Assembly: GCA_947461435.1 (NCBI GenBank)
Contig: CANHLE010000009.1
Span: 1-64,000 of the forward strand
Length of the DNA: 64,000 nucleotides
Direction: 5' to 3'
DNA from: Paracoccaceae bacterium
GTDB lineage: Bacteria > Pseudomonadota > Alphaproteobacteria > Rhodobacterales > Rhodobacteraceae
A program made the position numbers and the translations under genes. Shown here one piece after another: positions 8,774 to 17,737 of the stretch (its first letter is position 1; the number at the start of each line of letters is the position of its first letter). The notes below the pieces were generated by a model. The model did not search any database. It was not told the DNA's origin and saw nothing but the letters and a program-made list of their open reading frames with translations.

Positions 8774-9712
8774 ATGACCGCCCGCAAGATCATCATTGAC
8801 ACCGACCCGGGGCAAGACGATGCCTTTGCCATTTTGCTGGCCCTTGCCAGCCCAGAGTTGACGGTCTTGGGCATCTGCGCGGTTGCTGGCAATGTTCCCT
8901 TGCCCCTGACGGAAAAGAACACCCGCATCATTTGCGAATTGGCTGGAAAGCCGCAAACACGGGTCTTTTCCGGTTGCGATCGCCCCTTGAAGCGTCCGTT
9001 GGTGACGGCGGAACACGTGCACGGCAAAACCGGGCTGGACGGCCCGGCCCTGCCCGAACCGACGATGCCGCTTGAATCGCAACATGCGGTGGATTTCATC
9101 ATCGACACGCTGCGCCGCGAACCTGCACACAGCGTAACCTTGTGCCCGCTGGGTCCCTTGACCAACATCGCGGCGGCCTTCTTGAAGGCCCCCGATGTGG
9201 TGGGCCGCGTCCAGCAGATCGTCCTGATGGGCGGCGCCTATTTTGAAGTTGGCAACATCACCCCTGCGGCAGAGTTCAACATCTATGTCGATCCGGATGC
9301 CGCCGATGTCGTGTTCAAATCCGGGGTCAATCTGGTGGTCATGCCGCTGGACGTGACCCACAAAGTCCTGACCACCCGCAAGCGGGTCGAAGCGTTCCGC
9401 GCCATGGGCACGGAAGTGGGCCGCATGGCGGCCGAATGGGCCGATTTCTTTGAACGGTTTGATATGGAAAAATACGGCAGCGAAGGCGCACCGTTGCATG
9501 ATCCAACCGTCATCGCCTATTTGCTCAAGCCCGAACTTTTCAAGGGTCGGCATATCAACGTCGAAATTGAAACCACGTCAGAATTGACCATGGGCATGAC
9601 GGTGGCCGATTGGTGGGGCGTCACCGGGCGCCCGGCCAATGCCCTTTTCGTGGGGTCGGTCGATGCCGACGGCTTCTTTGCGCTGCTGACCGAAAGACTG
9701 GCCCGGCTTTAA
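8774..9712 (+). CDS. Inosine/uridine-preferring nucleoside hydrolase
   Basis: The 312-residue protein hydrolyses the N-glycosidic bond of ribonucleosides to base and ribose. The calcium-binding signature of the family, IDTDPGQDDAFA, is near the N terminus. Family landmarks CPLGPLTNIA, MGGAYFEVGNITPAAEFNIY and PLHDPTVIAYLL (catalytic HD) are all present. I chose the ATG at 8774 because of AAAGGA just upstream and because the signature then starts at residue 6. It ends six bases before the convergent phoB gene. Confidence 0.93.
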   Translation: MTARKIIIDTDPGQDDAFAILLALASPELTVLGICAVAGNVPLPLTEKNTRIICELAGKPQTRVFSGCDRPLKRPLVTAEHVHGKTGLDGPALPEPTMPLESQHAVDFIIDTLRREPAHSVTLCPLGPLTNIAAAFLKAPDVVGRVQQIVLMGGAYFEVGNITPAAEFNIYVDPDAADVVFKSGVNLVVMPLDVTHKVLTTRKRVEAFRAMGTEVGRMAAEWADFFERFDMEKYGSEGAPLHDPTVIAYLLKPELFKGRHINVEIETTSELTMGMTVADWWGVTGRPANALFVGSVDADGFFALLTERLARL

Positions 9713-9718
9713 CCCCGG

Positions 9719-10402
9719 TCACCCCAAGGCATAGCCTGACCCGCGGACGGTGCGCAGCGGGTCTTCGCCGCCGGTGGCCATCAGGGCCTTGCGCAGTCGG
9801 CCGATATGAACATCGACGGTGCGGCTGTCGACATAGATATCCCGGCCCCAAACCCGGTCTAACAAGGCTTCTCGGCTGAAAACCCGGCCGGGACGTTCCA
9901 GAAACGTCGACAACAACCGAAACTCCGTGGGCCCAAGTTTCAACTCGGCCCCTGCCCGCGTCACGCGGTGCGTCTCGCCGTCCAACCGCAGATCGCTCCA
10001 CTCCAGGATCTGACCGGCGGCAGCGGGGCGCACGCGGCGCAGCTGCGCACGCAAACGCGCCATCAGTTCCACCACGGAATAAGGCTTGATCACGTAGTCA
10101 TCAGCGCCCGTTTCCAGACCACGAACCTTGTCCACCTCTTCGGACCGCGCCGACAGCATGATCACCGGAATACCGCGTGTTTCCGTCTTCATACGCAACC
10201 GGCGGCACACCTCGATGCCCGACACATGCGGCAACATCCAGTCAAGCAAGATCAGATCGGGCAAACCCTCGGCCACCCGCTCCAGCGCCTCTTCCCCGTC
10301 CCGGGCAGAGACGACAACAAAGCCCTCCGCCTCCAGATTATAGCGCAAGACTTCGCGCTGTGCGGGTTCATCTTCGACCAAAAGAACCGTTGGCTGGGTC
10401 AT
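9719..10402 (-). CDS. phoB: Phosphate response regulator PhoB
   Basis: The protein is 227 residues, the normal PhoB length. The receiver domain (residues 1-120) has the acidic pair VEDEPAQRE and the phospho-acceptor aspartate in ILLDWMLP, with the conserved lysine in DYVIKPYS. The C-terminal winged-helix DNA-binding domain (about 130-227) ends with SRTVDVHIGRLRKAL and RGSGYALG, which are characteristic of PhoB. Its start overlaps the end of phoU by four bases, making it the last gene of the pst-phoU-phoB run. It presumably activates this run through the Pho box ahead of pstS. Confidence 0.97.
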   Translation of the reverse strand: MTQPTVLLVEDEPAQREVLRYNLEAEGFVVVSARDGEEALERVAEGLPDLILLDWMLPHVSGIEVCRRLRMKTETRGIPVIMLSARSEEVDKVRGLETGADDYVIKPYSVVELMARLRAQLRRVRPAAAGQILEWSDLRLDGETHRVTRAGAELKLGPTEFRLLSTFLERPGRVFSREALLDRVWGRDIYVDSRTVDVHIGRLRKALMATGGEDPLRTVRGSGYALG

Positions 10403-11109
10403 AAGTCTGACTCGCGTACAATGGCATCAACCTTGGGACGGGCATCCCCGGGCATCGATCCGGTGGCCAGGTAAATCACCTGTTCGGCGATCGATGTTGC
10501 ATGATCGCCGACGCGTTCCACATTCTTGGCGATGAAATGCAGATGCATGCAGGCCGAAATCTTCCGGGGATCTTCCATCATATGGGTCAGGAATTCGCGG
10601 AACAATGTATTGTACATCTGGTCCACATCGTGGTCGCGCTGACGCACTTCTTCGGCCAAAACCGGATCACGCGCGATAAAGGCGTCCAGCGCATCCTTCA
10701 AAAGCAAACCCACCAGACGCGCCATGCGGCGCAGCGATCCGCCAGCGCCGGGAATGGGCGTCAAGGTGGCCAGCACCTTGGACCGTTTGGCCAGATTCTT
10801 GGCATAATCGCCGCAGCGTTCCAGATTGCCCGCAATCTTGATCACCGACAAAACGACCCGAAGGTCAGACCCCATGGGCGCGCGCAACGCAATCAAGCGC
10901 GCGCATTCGCTGTTGATCTCTTCTTCGATCCGGTCAATCGCCTCGTCGTTCAAACGCACACGCTCGGCCAATTCGTCATCATTGGTTTCAAGGGCTTTGG
11001 CCGCATCGGCCAGAGCCGCTTCCACCATGCCGCCCATGCGGGTGATCAGGGCCTGAACCGTTTCAAGATCACGGTCATAGGCCGACAGAATATGTTGCGT
11101 ATTGGTCAT
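10399..11109 (-). CDS. phoU: Phosphate signalling protein PhoU
   Basis: The 236-residue protein contains the two three-helix PhoU repeats, each with acidic metal-binding patches (for example LNDEAIDRIEEEIN in the first and RDHDVDQMYNTLFRE in the second). PhoU links the occupancy of the Pst transporter to PhoR and keeps the Pho regulon off when phosphate is ample. It sits between pstB and phoB, nine bases after pstB, in the expected order. Confidence 0.97.
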   Translation of the reverse strand: MTNTQHILSAYDRDLETVQALITRMGGMVEAALADAAKALETNDDELAERVRLNDEAIDRIEEEINSECARLIALRAPMGSDLRVVLSVIKIAGNLERCGDYAKNLAKRSKVLATLTPIPGAGGSLRRMARLVGLLLKDALDAFIARDPVLAEEVRQRDHDVDQMYNTLFREFLTHMMEDPRKISACMHLHFIAKNVERVGDHATSIAEQVIYLATGSMPGDARPKVDAIVRESDL

Positions 11110-11118
11110 GTCGCCCCC

Positions 11119-11913
11119 TTAGCCGATCCGGCCGGTGATATAAGATTCCGTACGCGGGTCTTTCGGGTTGGTGAAGATCTGTGTCGTCTCGCCATACTCC
11201 ACTACATTTCCAAGGTGGAAAAAAGCGGTGCGCTGCGAAACGCGGGCGGCCTGCTGCATCGAATGTGTCACGATAACAACCGAAAACTGGCTGCGCAAAT
11301 CGTCAATCAGTTCTTCAACTTGCGCGGTTGCAATCGGGTCAAGGGCTGAACACGGCTCGTCCATCAGCAACACCTCGGGCGAGGTGGCGATGGCGCGGGC
11401 AATGCACAGACGTTGCTGTTGGCCGCCCGACAACCCGGTGCCCGGGGCCTGAAGGCGGTCTTTGACCTCGTTCCACAAGGCCGCCTTGCGCAGGCAGCTT
11501 TCCACCACGTCGTCCAGTTCGGCCTTGTTGCGCGTCAGACCGTGGATCTTGGGGCCATAGGCCACGTTGTCGTAAATGGATTTGGGAAAGGGGTTCGGCT
11601 TTTGGAACACCATGCCAACCTTGGCCCGCAGTTGAACCGGATCGACACGCGGATCGTTGATATCCTCGCCTTCGATGGTGATCAAACCTTCCACCCTGCA
11701 GGATGGAATCGTGTCGTTCATCCGGTTCAGACACCGCAGAAAAGTGGATTTTCCGCAGCCTGATGGGCCGATGAAAGCCGTGACGGTCTTGTCAAGAATG
11801 TCCACATCGACATCTTTGATGGCGTGGTTCGTGCCGTAATAGACCTGCACCTTGCGGGCTTCGATTTTGTTGGACTGGATCAAGACACGGGACTCCATGT
11901 TCATATCTTTCAT
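11119..11913 (-). CDS. pstB: Phosphate ABC transporter ATPase PstB
   Basis: This 264-residue ABC ATPase powers phosphate import. Its Walker A is GPSGCGKST, the signature is [14 protein letters not shown], Walker B is [13 protein letters not shown], and the switch histidine is in [10 protein letters not shown]. The PstB-specific stretch [13 protein letters not shown] follows Walker A. Three possible ATG starts lie within the first six codons; the first is used here. It is nine bases from pstA and shares its transcript. Confidence 0.97.
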   Translation of the reverse strand: MKDMNMESRVLIQSNKIEARKVQVYYGTNHAIKDVDVDILDKTVTAFIGPSGCGKSTFLRCLNRMNDTIPSCRVEGLITIEGEDINDPRVDPVQLRAKVGMVFQKPNPFPKSIYDNVAYGPKIHGLTRNKAELDDVVESCLRKAALWNEVKDRLQAPGTGLSGGQQQRLCIARAIATSPEVLLMDEPCSALDPIATAQVEELIDDLRSQFSVVIVTHSMQQAARVSQRTAFFHLGNVVEYGETTQIFTNPKDPRTESYITGRIG

Positions 11914-11921
11914 ATCACCAC

Positions 11922-13223
11922 CTACCAGCGGCGTTCGAATTTGCGGCGCAGATAGATCGCAGCCGCGTTCATGACGATAAGGACGACCAGCAAAACGATG
12001 ATGGCCCCCGAGGCGCGCTCAACAAAGCCCGGATCGCCGCGCGTGGTCCAGGTATAAACCTGAACCGGCAGCGCCGAGGCCGGGTCAAACAATCCCCCCG
12101 GAAAGTCGCGCACAAAGGCCACCATGCCGATCAAAAGCAAGGGGGCCGTTTCCCCCAACGCCTGGGCCAGACCAATGATCATCCCGGTCAGAATTCCGGG
12201 CATGGCCAGCGGCAGAACGTGGTGAAAAACGGTTTGCAGCTTTGACGCGCCAACCCCCAAAGCCGCATCGCGGATCGATGGCGGCACGGCTTTCAGCGCA
12301 GCCCGGGTCGGAATGATGATGCGCGGCAGGGTCATCAAGGTCAGCACAAGACCGCCGACAATCGGGGCCGATTGCGGCAGGCCCGCAAAGTTGATGAAGA
12401 TTGACAGACCAAGGATGCCGTAAACAATCGACGGCACCGCCGCGAGGTTCGCAATGTTAACCTCGATCAGATCGGTCCAGCGGTTCTTTGGGGCGAATTC
12501 TTCAAGGTAAACCGATGCGGCCACCCCGATGGGCAAGGACAACAGCAAAACCACCATCATCATCATCAAGGATCCGATGATCGCAATGCCAAGTCCGGCC
12601 GCTTCAGGCCGCTTGTCAGAGGCGTCTGGCATCGTCACGAAGCCGGGGTTGAATTCGCTTTTCAATATTCCCGCCGCACGCAGATTATCCGCAAGGATCA
12701 GCTGTTCGGGCGAGGTATTTTTATCAAGCGCCGCCGATTCCATCGTCACGCGGCCTTTGAAGTAACCGTCAATGCGCCCCGAAGCGATGGCCGTAAACGG
12801 AATGGTTGTGCCAATCAGGCCGGGATTTGCCATCACCATATCCCGCAGGGTTGCCGATGATTCTTCCGAAATCATCTGGCCGATTTCCTTGGGCTTCATC
12901 GCGCCAAGATCTACGCCTTTGGCAGCAATTTCGGCCTCCAGCGAATGGGCCAGAATTTTGGCATAACCCAAGGTGGTCACCTTGGTCAGAACCGCCGGAT
13001 CACGGGTGCCTGACTTGTCAGCGATGCTTTCTTCGATCAGCACAGGAAACGTCAGAAAGGATTGGCGAAACGCCGGGCTTCCGGCCGACAGGATCGACAC
13101 CAAAAGCCAGACCAGCATCGCCAAGGCGACCAGAATGGCCACCAGACCATAGGCCTTGAATCGGGCCTCTGCCGCGTTGCGCTGTTTGGTGCGCTTGTCT
13201 TGGGTCAGCAGCGAGTTGTTCAT
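11922..13223 (-). CDS. pstA: Phosphate ABC transporter permease PstA, with long N-terminal insert
   Basis: The 433-residue protein is longer than the roughly 290-residue enterobacterial PstA. The first membrane helix (about 28-50) is followed by a soluble periplasmic segment of about 150 residues, as in the alphaproteobacterial PstA family with a DUF3333-like insert. The permease domain (about 210-430) contains the coupling loop [20 protein letters not shown] and [15 protein letters not shown]. It overlaps pstC by four bases. Confidence 0.95.
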   Translation of the reverse strand: MNNSLLTQDKRTKQRNAAEARFKAYGLVAILVALAMLVWLLVSILSAGSPAFRQSFLTFPVLIEESIADKSGTRDPAVLTKVTTLGYAKILAHSLEAEIAAKGVDLGAMKPKEIGQMISEESSATLRDMVMANPGLIGTTIPFTAIASGRIDGYFKGRVTMESAALDKNTSPEQLILADNLRAAGILKSEFNPGFVTMPDASDKRPEAAGLGIAIIGSLMMMMVVLLLSLPIGVAASVYLEEFAPKNRWTDLIEVNIANLAAVPSIVYGILGLSIFINFAGLPQSAPIVGGLVLTLMTLPRIIIPTRAALKAVPPSIRDAALGVGASKLQTVFHHVLPLAMPGILTGMIIGLAQALGETAPLLLIGMVAFVRDFPGGLFDPASALPVQVYTWTTRGDPGFVERASGAIIVLLVVLIVMNAAAIYLRRKFERRW

Positions 13224-14512
13224 TCGTATTGCTCCCGGTATTTGCGCACAATCACAAGGGCGACGACGTTCAGGCCCAAGGTTATGGTGAAAAGCGTCAG
13301 ACCCAAGGCGAAAGCGACGAGTGTTTCGGGGCTGGCAAATTCTGTATCGCCCGTCAATTGGCTGACGATCTTCACGGTGACGGTTGTCATCGCCTCAAAC
13401 GGGTTCAACGACAGTTTTGCCGCCGCCCCTGCCCCCATGACCACGATCATCGTCTCGCCAATGGCGCGGCTGGCGGCCAGCAAAATGGCCCCCACAATCC
13501 CCGGCAAGGCTGCGGGAATGACAACCGACCGCACGGTTTCTGACGGCGTGGCCCCCAGACCCAAGGATCCATCGCGCAGGGACTGCGGCACTGCGTTGAT
13601 GATGTCGTCGGACAGGGACGACACGAAAGGGATCACCATGATCCCCATCACCAAGCCCGCCGTCATCACCGAAGAGGAGCTGTCGCCAAATCCCAAAGGC
13701 TGGGCAAAGTAATCGCGCAGCAAAGGACCAACCGTAATCAGCGCGAAAAGACCATAAACAATCGTCGGAATGCCCGCCAGAATCTCGATCGCGGGTTTGA
13801 CCCAGGCGCGCACGGATTTGGATGCGTATTCCGCAAGATAGATCGCGCTCATCAACCCAATGGGAACCGCGACAACCAGCGCGATGGCGGACACATACAA
13901 GGTGCCCCAGACCAAGGGCAAAATACCAAGCGAGGATCCGCCGCCAAATCTGGGGTTCCAGACAGTGGAAAAGAAGAATTCTGAAGCGGGGTAAAGTTCA
14001 AAGAAATGCCCCGTTTCCACCACCAGCGATGCCACGATTCCAACCGTTGTCAGAACAGCGACCAGCGAGCACAGGATAAGGGCAACCATGATCGTGCGTT
14101 CGGTAAAAGTCCGCGCGCGAAAATCTGCCTTGATCGTGCTCAAGCCAAACAGGGCACCCGCGCCCCCCAGAACCAAAGAGGCGGCTACCGCCCCCCCAAG
14201 CCCCAAAGGACGGCCCAAAATCAGGTGTAAAACAATCGCCAACACGATCCCAAGGGCCGCATATTGCAAGGTGACCGCCCCATGAAACGACGGCAGCGAG
14301 TGCATTTCGGAAACCTTGCTGCGCATCGTCTTGGCGCGGTTGCGCCCAACGGTGAAGGCGGCGATCAAGAAGACCACAATGCCAAGCGCAAATATCAGCC
14401 GATACAAAACCGACGATGATGTGGCCTCAGCGACGGCTTGATCCTGCGAAAAAGCCGCCCCTGCGAAAAGCGTCAGGGCGGCAAACGGGAAAGAAAAGGC
14501 AGACTTCATCAC
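13220..14512 (-). CDS. pstC: Phosphate ABC transporter permease PstC, extended form
   Basis: The 430-residue protein has a hydrophobic N-terminal region with several extra helices (residues 1-150), absent from short PstC proteins but common in this group. The permease core follows, with IYLAEYA, GIPTIVYGLFAL, the EAA-like loop SLGLGATPSETVRSVVIPAA and SRAIGETMIVVMGAG. With PstA it forms the membrane channel for phosphate. It begins 63 bp after pstS, beyond a strong hairpin, so its expression may be lower than that of pstS. Confidence 0.95.
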   Translation of the reverse strand: MMKSAFSFPFAALTLFAGAAFSQDQAVAEATSSSVLYRLIFALGIVVFLIAAFTVGRNRAKTMRSKVSEMHSLPSFHGAVTLQYAALGIVLAIVLHLILGRPLGLGGAVAASLVLGGAGALFGLSTIKADFRARTFTERTIMVALILCSLVAVLTTVGIVASLVVETGHFFELYPASEFFFSTVWNPRFGGGSSLGILPLVWGTLYVSAIALVVAVPIGLMSAIYLAEYASKSVRAWVKPAIEILAGIPTIVYGLFALITVGPLLRDYFAQPLGFGDSSSSVMTAGLVMGIMVIPFVSSLSDDIINAVPQSLRDGSLGLGATPSETVRSVVIPAALPGIVGAILLAASRAIGETMIVVMGAGAAAKLSLNPFEAMTTVTVKIVSQLTGDTEFASPETLVAFALGLTLFTITLGLNVVALVIVRKYREQYE

Positions 14513-14537
14513 CAGTCATCACTTTCTGGAAAAGGCA

Positions 14538-14562
14538 GGGCGGGCCAAGTTCTGGCCCGCCC
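14538..14562 (-). terminator. Intercistronic hairpin between pstS and pstC
   Basis: A perfect ten-base GC-rich stem (GGGCGGGCCA pairing with TGGCCCGCCC) has a five-base loop and lies just after the pstS stop codon on the coding strand. The T run beyond it is short and delayed. It probably acts as an attenuator and 3'-end stabiliser, which would give excess binding protein over permease. Confidence 0.7.
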
Positions 14563-14575
14563 GATTTTACTCTGC

Positions 14576-15631
14576 TTATTCCAGCGGGCCCATTGGCGTT
14601 TCCGCTTCAACCGCAGCTTGGGTTGCGGCCAGTTCCGGATCGGGAACCAGACCGTAATCTGCCAAGGCGCCATCCGGACCAGCCATTTCGTCAGAAACGA
14701 AGAACTGGATGTACTCTTTCAGGCCGGGGATCACACCGATGTGCTGCTTCTTCACGTAGAAGTACAGCGGACGCGACACAGGGTATTCACCCTTCGAAAT
14801 CGTCTCAACCGACGGCGCAACGCCGTTCATTGTGGCGACTTTCAACTTGTCGGTGTTGTTTTCGTAGAAGGACAGACCGAACACGCCAATCGCCATCTTG
14901 TTGGCGTCGATACGCGACAAGGTTTCGGTATAATCACCGTCGATATCAACCGAAGCACCGTCCGCGCGCAGGGCGTGGCACTTTTCAATGGCTTCTTTCT
15001 TCTTTGCGTCATCGTCCGCCCCAGCCGAAGCGGCCAAGAACAGGTCATACGCGCCAGCAGCCTTGCAGCCCTCTTCCAGAACCTTGATGTCGAACACTTC
15101 GCGTGTGCCGTGCTTGGTTCCGGGGATGAAAGCCATGATGTCTTGTGCGGGCAATGCGGGGTTCACATCGGCCCAGGTCTTTGCGGCGTTTGCAACAACT
15201 GCGCCGTCCTTAACGGTCTCAGCGGCCAAAGCGCCCCAGATGTCCAGCGGCGTAAAGACGAAGTCAGCGCCAGCCACGTCCGAAGCGAAGACAATGCCAT
15301 CGTACCCGATACGCACTTCCATCAGGTCCGTCACGCCATTGGCGAGGCAATTGTCGATGTCCGACTGCTTGATGCGCGAGGAAGAGTTCGCGATGTCGAT
15401 CGTGGTTTCGCCCACGCCTTCGCATAGCATTTTGCGGCCAGCGCCCGAACCGCCACCTTCAACAACGGGGGTCCCGAATTCGAAGTTTTCGCCGAAAGCT
15501 TCCGCCACAATGGTCGCATAGGGCAAAACGGTCGATGATCCAGCAATTTGGATCTGGTCGCGGGCAGAGGCGGTCATCGCGGAAGCCGCGAGAATGGCCA
15601 GCGCCGAAGCGGACATTTTTGTGAATGACAT
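14576..15631 (-). CDS. pstS: Phosphate ABC transporter periplasmic binding protein PstS
   Basis: The 351-residue protein has a signal peptide (cleavage near AMTASA) and the phosphate-binding signatures IAGSSTVLPY, EGGGSGAGRKM and DIANSSSRI. The later segment IPGTKHGTREVFD also fits the ligand-binding family. The coding sequence has an even, highly expressed look. It is the first gene of the pst operon. A three-repeat Pho box lies about 80-107 bp upstream of its start codon. Confidence 0.95.
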   Translation of the reverse strand: MSFTKMSASALAILAASAMTASARDQIQIAGSSTVLPYATIVAEAFGENFEFGTPVVEGGGSGAGRKMLCEGVGETTIDIANSSSRIKQSDIDNCLANGVTDLMEVRIGYDGIVFASDVAGADFVFTPLDIWGALAAETVKDGAVVANAAKTWADVNPALPAQDIMAFIPGTKHGTREVFDIKVLEEGCKAAGAYDLFLAASAGADDDAKKKEAIEKCHALRADGASVDIDGDYTETLSRIDANKMAIGVFGLSFYENNTDKLKVATMNGVAPSVETISKGEYPVSRPLYFYVKKQHIGVIPGLKEYIQFFVSDEMAGPDGALADYGLVPDPELAATQAAVEAETPMGPLE

Positions 15632-15709
15632 GTGTAACTCCGTCTAAGAGGTTCAAAGGCCCCTGTGGCCTTCCTCTGTGCCCGTCTAGGACGCCAGTTC
15701 AAACATTTT

Positions 15710-15738
15710 GCGACGGTTTTGTAACAGTTCCATGACAA
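15710..15738 (-). promoter_or_regulatory. Pho box (three PhoB half-sites) ahead of pstS
   Basis: Read on the coding strand of pstS, three seven-base repeats follow one another with four-base spacers: TTGTCAT, GGAA, CTGTTAC, AAAA, CCGTCGC. The known PhoB consensus is two direct repeats resembling CTGTCAT separated by four A/T-rich bases. The spacing is exact, and the third repeat is the most degenerate. The box falls between the end of phoR and pstS, so pst would be induced separately from phoR. Confidence 0.8.
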
Positions 15739-15763
15739 AGCCCGGGGCCCGCACCGCGAAAAA

Positions 15764-16780
15764 TCAACCGATAGGAAGCATCACACTGAATTTGCTGCCT
15801 TTTCCCGGTTCGCTGTCTATGACAAGCCGCCCGCGGTGCCGACTGACGATATGCTTCACGATGGCAAGCCCAAGGCCCGTTCCCCCCTTTTCCCGCGATC
15901 TGTGGGAATCGACGCGGTAAAAACGCTCGGTCAGGCGGGGCAGATGCAAGGGATCGATTCCCTCGCCGTGATCCTTGACCGTCAGGCACAAGACCAGCCC
16001 CCGCAAGCCGATATTTTCGCGCAGGTCAATTTCAACCGCCGCGCCCGAGGCGGATCCGTATTTGATTGCATTCTCAATCAGGTTGGAAAGGACCTGTAAC
16101 ATCTGATCGCGATCTGCCCGCAGGATATGCGGCACCTCGGCGCCTGTCACATTCAAACCAATCCGGGCGGCCTCTGCCATCGGGCGCAGCGTGGCAACAG
16201 CCTGACCGACAAGATCAGACATGTCTTCCTCGCGGTCAGGGCGCACCCGTTCCTCCGCTTCAACGCGGCTTAGGTGCAGCAAATCGCGCACCAGTCGGTT
16301 CATCCGCTCGGCCTCACTGGCCATGATGTCCAGAAATCGCGCGCGGGCGGCCGCATCGTCGCGCGCCGGGCCGCGAAGCGTATCGATAAACCCCAAAAGC
16401 GATGTTAGCGGCGTGCGCAGCTCGTGGCTGACATTGGCCACAAAATCGCGCCGCATCTGGTCCATTTGGGCCATCGCGGTCAAATCCTGAAAGACAAGCA
16501 CGACACCGTTCTGCAACGCCGTCACATGCGCCTCATAGACGGTATCCTGGCTTGGGCCAGGCACGACCAACCGCGCCACCCGGGTTCCCGGCGATACCCG
16601 CACCGCCGTGATGGCCTCCAGAATTTCAGGTTGGCGCAGCGGAATCGCAAAATGCCGCCCCACGGACGTCACCCCAAACAAATCCTGCGCGGCAGGGTTC
16701 AAAAGCGCAATCCGATCGTCCGATCCGATTCTCAAGGCAGGGGTTGGCAAGGCAGACAAGATCAGATCATGGTCAGTCAT
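15764..16780 (-). CDS. phoR: Phosphate sensor histidine kinase PhoR, without visible membrane segment
   Basis: The 338-residue protein consists of a PAS-like domain (about 5-110), a HisKA domain with the phospho-acceptor histidine in VANVSHELRTPLTSLLG, and a HATPase domain with NLIENAIKYG, DHGEGIDP and KGGTGLGLAIVKHIV. I see no hydrophobic stretch long enough for a membrane helix, unlike E. coli PhoR. I begin at the second ATG of an ATGATG pair (16780), which has GAGGG five bases upstream; a GTG at 16810 is the alternative. Its place beside pstS and the kinase domains make PhoR the best assignment. Confidence 0.92.
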   Translation of the reverse strand: MTDHDLILSALPTPALRIGSDDRIALLNPAAQDLFGVTSVGRHFAIPLRQPEILEAITAVRVSPGTRVARLVVPGPSQDTVYEAHVTALQNGVVLVFQDLTAMAQMDQMRRDFVANVSHELRTPLTSLLGFIDTLRGPARDDAAARARFLDIMASEAERMNRLVRDLLHLSRVEAEERVRPDREEDMSDLVGQAVATLRPMAEAARIGLNVTGAEVPHILRADRDQMLQVLSNLIENAIKYGSASGAAVEIDLRENIGLRGLVLCLTVKDHGEGIDPLHLPRLTERFYRVDSHRSREKGGTGLGLAIVKHIVSRHRGRLVIDSEPGKGSKFSVMLPIG

Positions 16781-16839
16781 CATACCCTCATGCGGCTTTC
16801 GGCCGAACACTGGGTGAAGCCGCGTCTGCGCGCAAGCCC

Positions 16840-17655
16840 TTAGACAGCTGGTGTGTCGCGCTGAAAAATCCAGTCGTGATCTGGATCATTTTGAAATCGC
16901 CATTTGCGCAAAGGTCCGGCCATGACGTTCAGGTAATACAAATCATACCCATACGGCGCGCCGCACGGATGGTGACCCTTGGGTACCAAAACCACATCAT
17001 GGTTCTTGACGGCCATGGTTTCATCCAAAGACCCGTCTTCGGTATAAACCCGCTGCACCGCAAACCCTTGGGCGGGGTTCAGCCTGTGGTAATAGGTTTC
17101 TTCCAGATAGGTCATGCGCGGAAAATCGTTCTCGTCGTGCCGATGGCTGGGATAGGATGACCAGTTTCCGCCGGGCGTGAAAACCTCGGTCACCAGCAAA
17201 CTGTCGGCCACGTCAAGGGCCTCCATGGCGATGTTGTTGATATAGCGCGTGTTTTGTCCAACCCCGCGCTGGGTAAGGGTGATCCCATCAGGCCCCAGTC
17301 GCCGCGCAGGATGCCCCCCGCTGGCCGGGGCAGAGCAGACGGCCAACGTGCAATGCGTGGCCGCCGTCGCAGACCAAGACGCACCGCCGGGCAGATACAG
17401 GCAATGCGGCGGTGTTTTTTCAAACACGTCCATCCGATCGCCCATCACGCCCCAATCCTGGCCCGCGCCCGTCACATGCGCCTTGCCTTCGACCAAAACC
17501 AAAATCACTTCGCGCCCGTCGGTTGTGCCCCCGACATGATCCCCCGGTGCCAGACGATGCAGGGCAAACCCGACATAGCCCCAACCAGCGGACTCTGGCG
17601 TAATGTCATGCACAAGGCCCTGTGTGCCCATCGGTTTGCGAAGTAAATCTGCCAT
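16840..17655 (-). CDS. iolB: 5-deoxy-glucuronate isomerase IolB
   Basis: The 271-residue cupin-type protein converts 5-deoxy-D-glucuronate to 2-deoxy-5-keto-D-gluconate in myo-inositol breakdown. Family motifs are SAGWGYVGFALHRL, FTPGGNWSSYPSHRHD, LEETYYHRLNP and LVPKGHHPCGAPYGYDLYYLN; the His residues are likely metal ligands. I chose the ATG at 17655, with AAAGGAAAG upstream; the frame continues further upstream but is not IolB-like. It follows iolD by 82 bp and is the last inositol gene in the run. Confidence 0.95.
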   Translation of the reverse strand: MADLLRKPMGTQGLVHDITPESAGWGYVGFALHRLAPGDHVGGTTDGREVILVLVEGKAHVTGAGQDWGVMGDRMDVFEKTPPHCLYLPGGASWSATAATHCTLAVCSAPASGGHPARRLGPDGITLTQRGVGQNTRYINNIAMEALDVADSLLVTEVFTPGGNWSSYPSHRHDENDFPRMTYLEETYYHRLNPAQGFAVQRVYTEDGSLDETMAVKNHDVVLVPKGHHPCGAPYGYDLYYLNVMAGPLRKWRFQNDPDHDWIFQRDTPAV

Positions 17656-17737
17656 GTCCGTCCACTTTCCTTTGTCCAAGATACGCCCGCCTGCGCCGGG
17701 CAATTGGCCCGCCGCGCGCCCGTGCCTTGGTGCCGTC

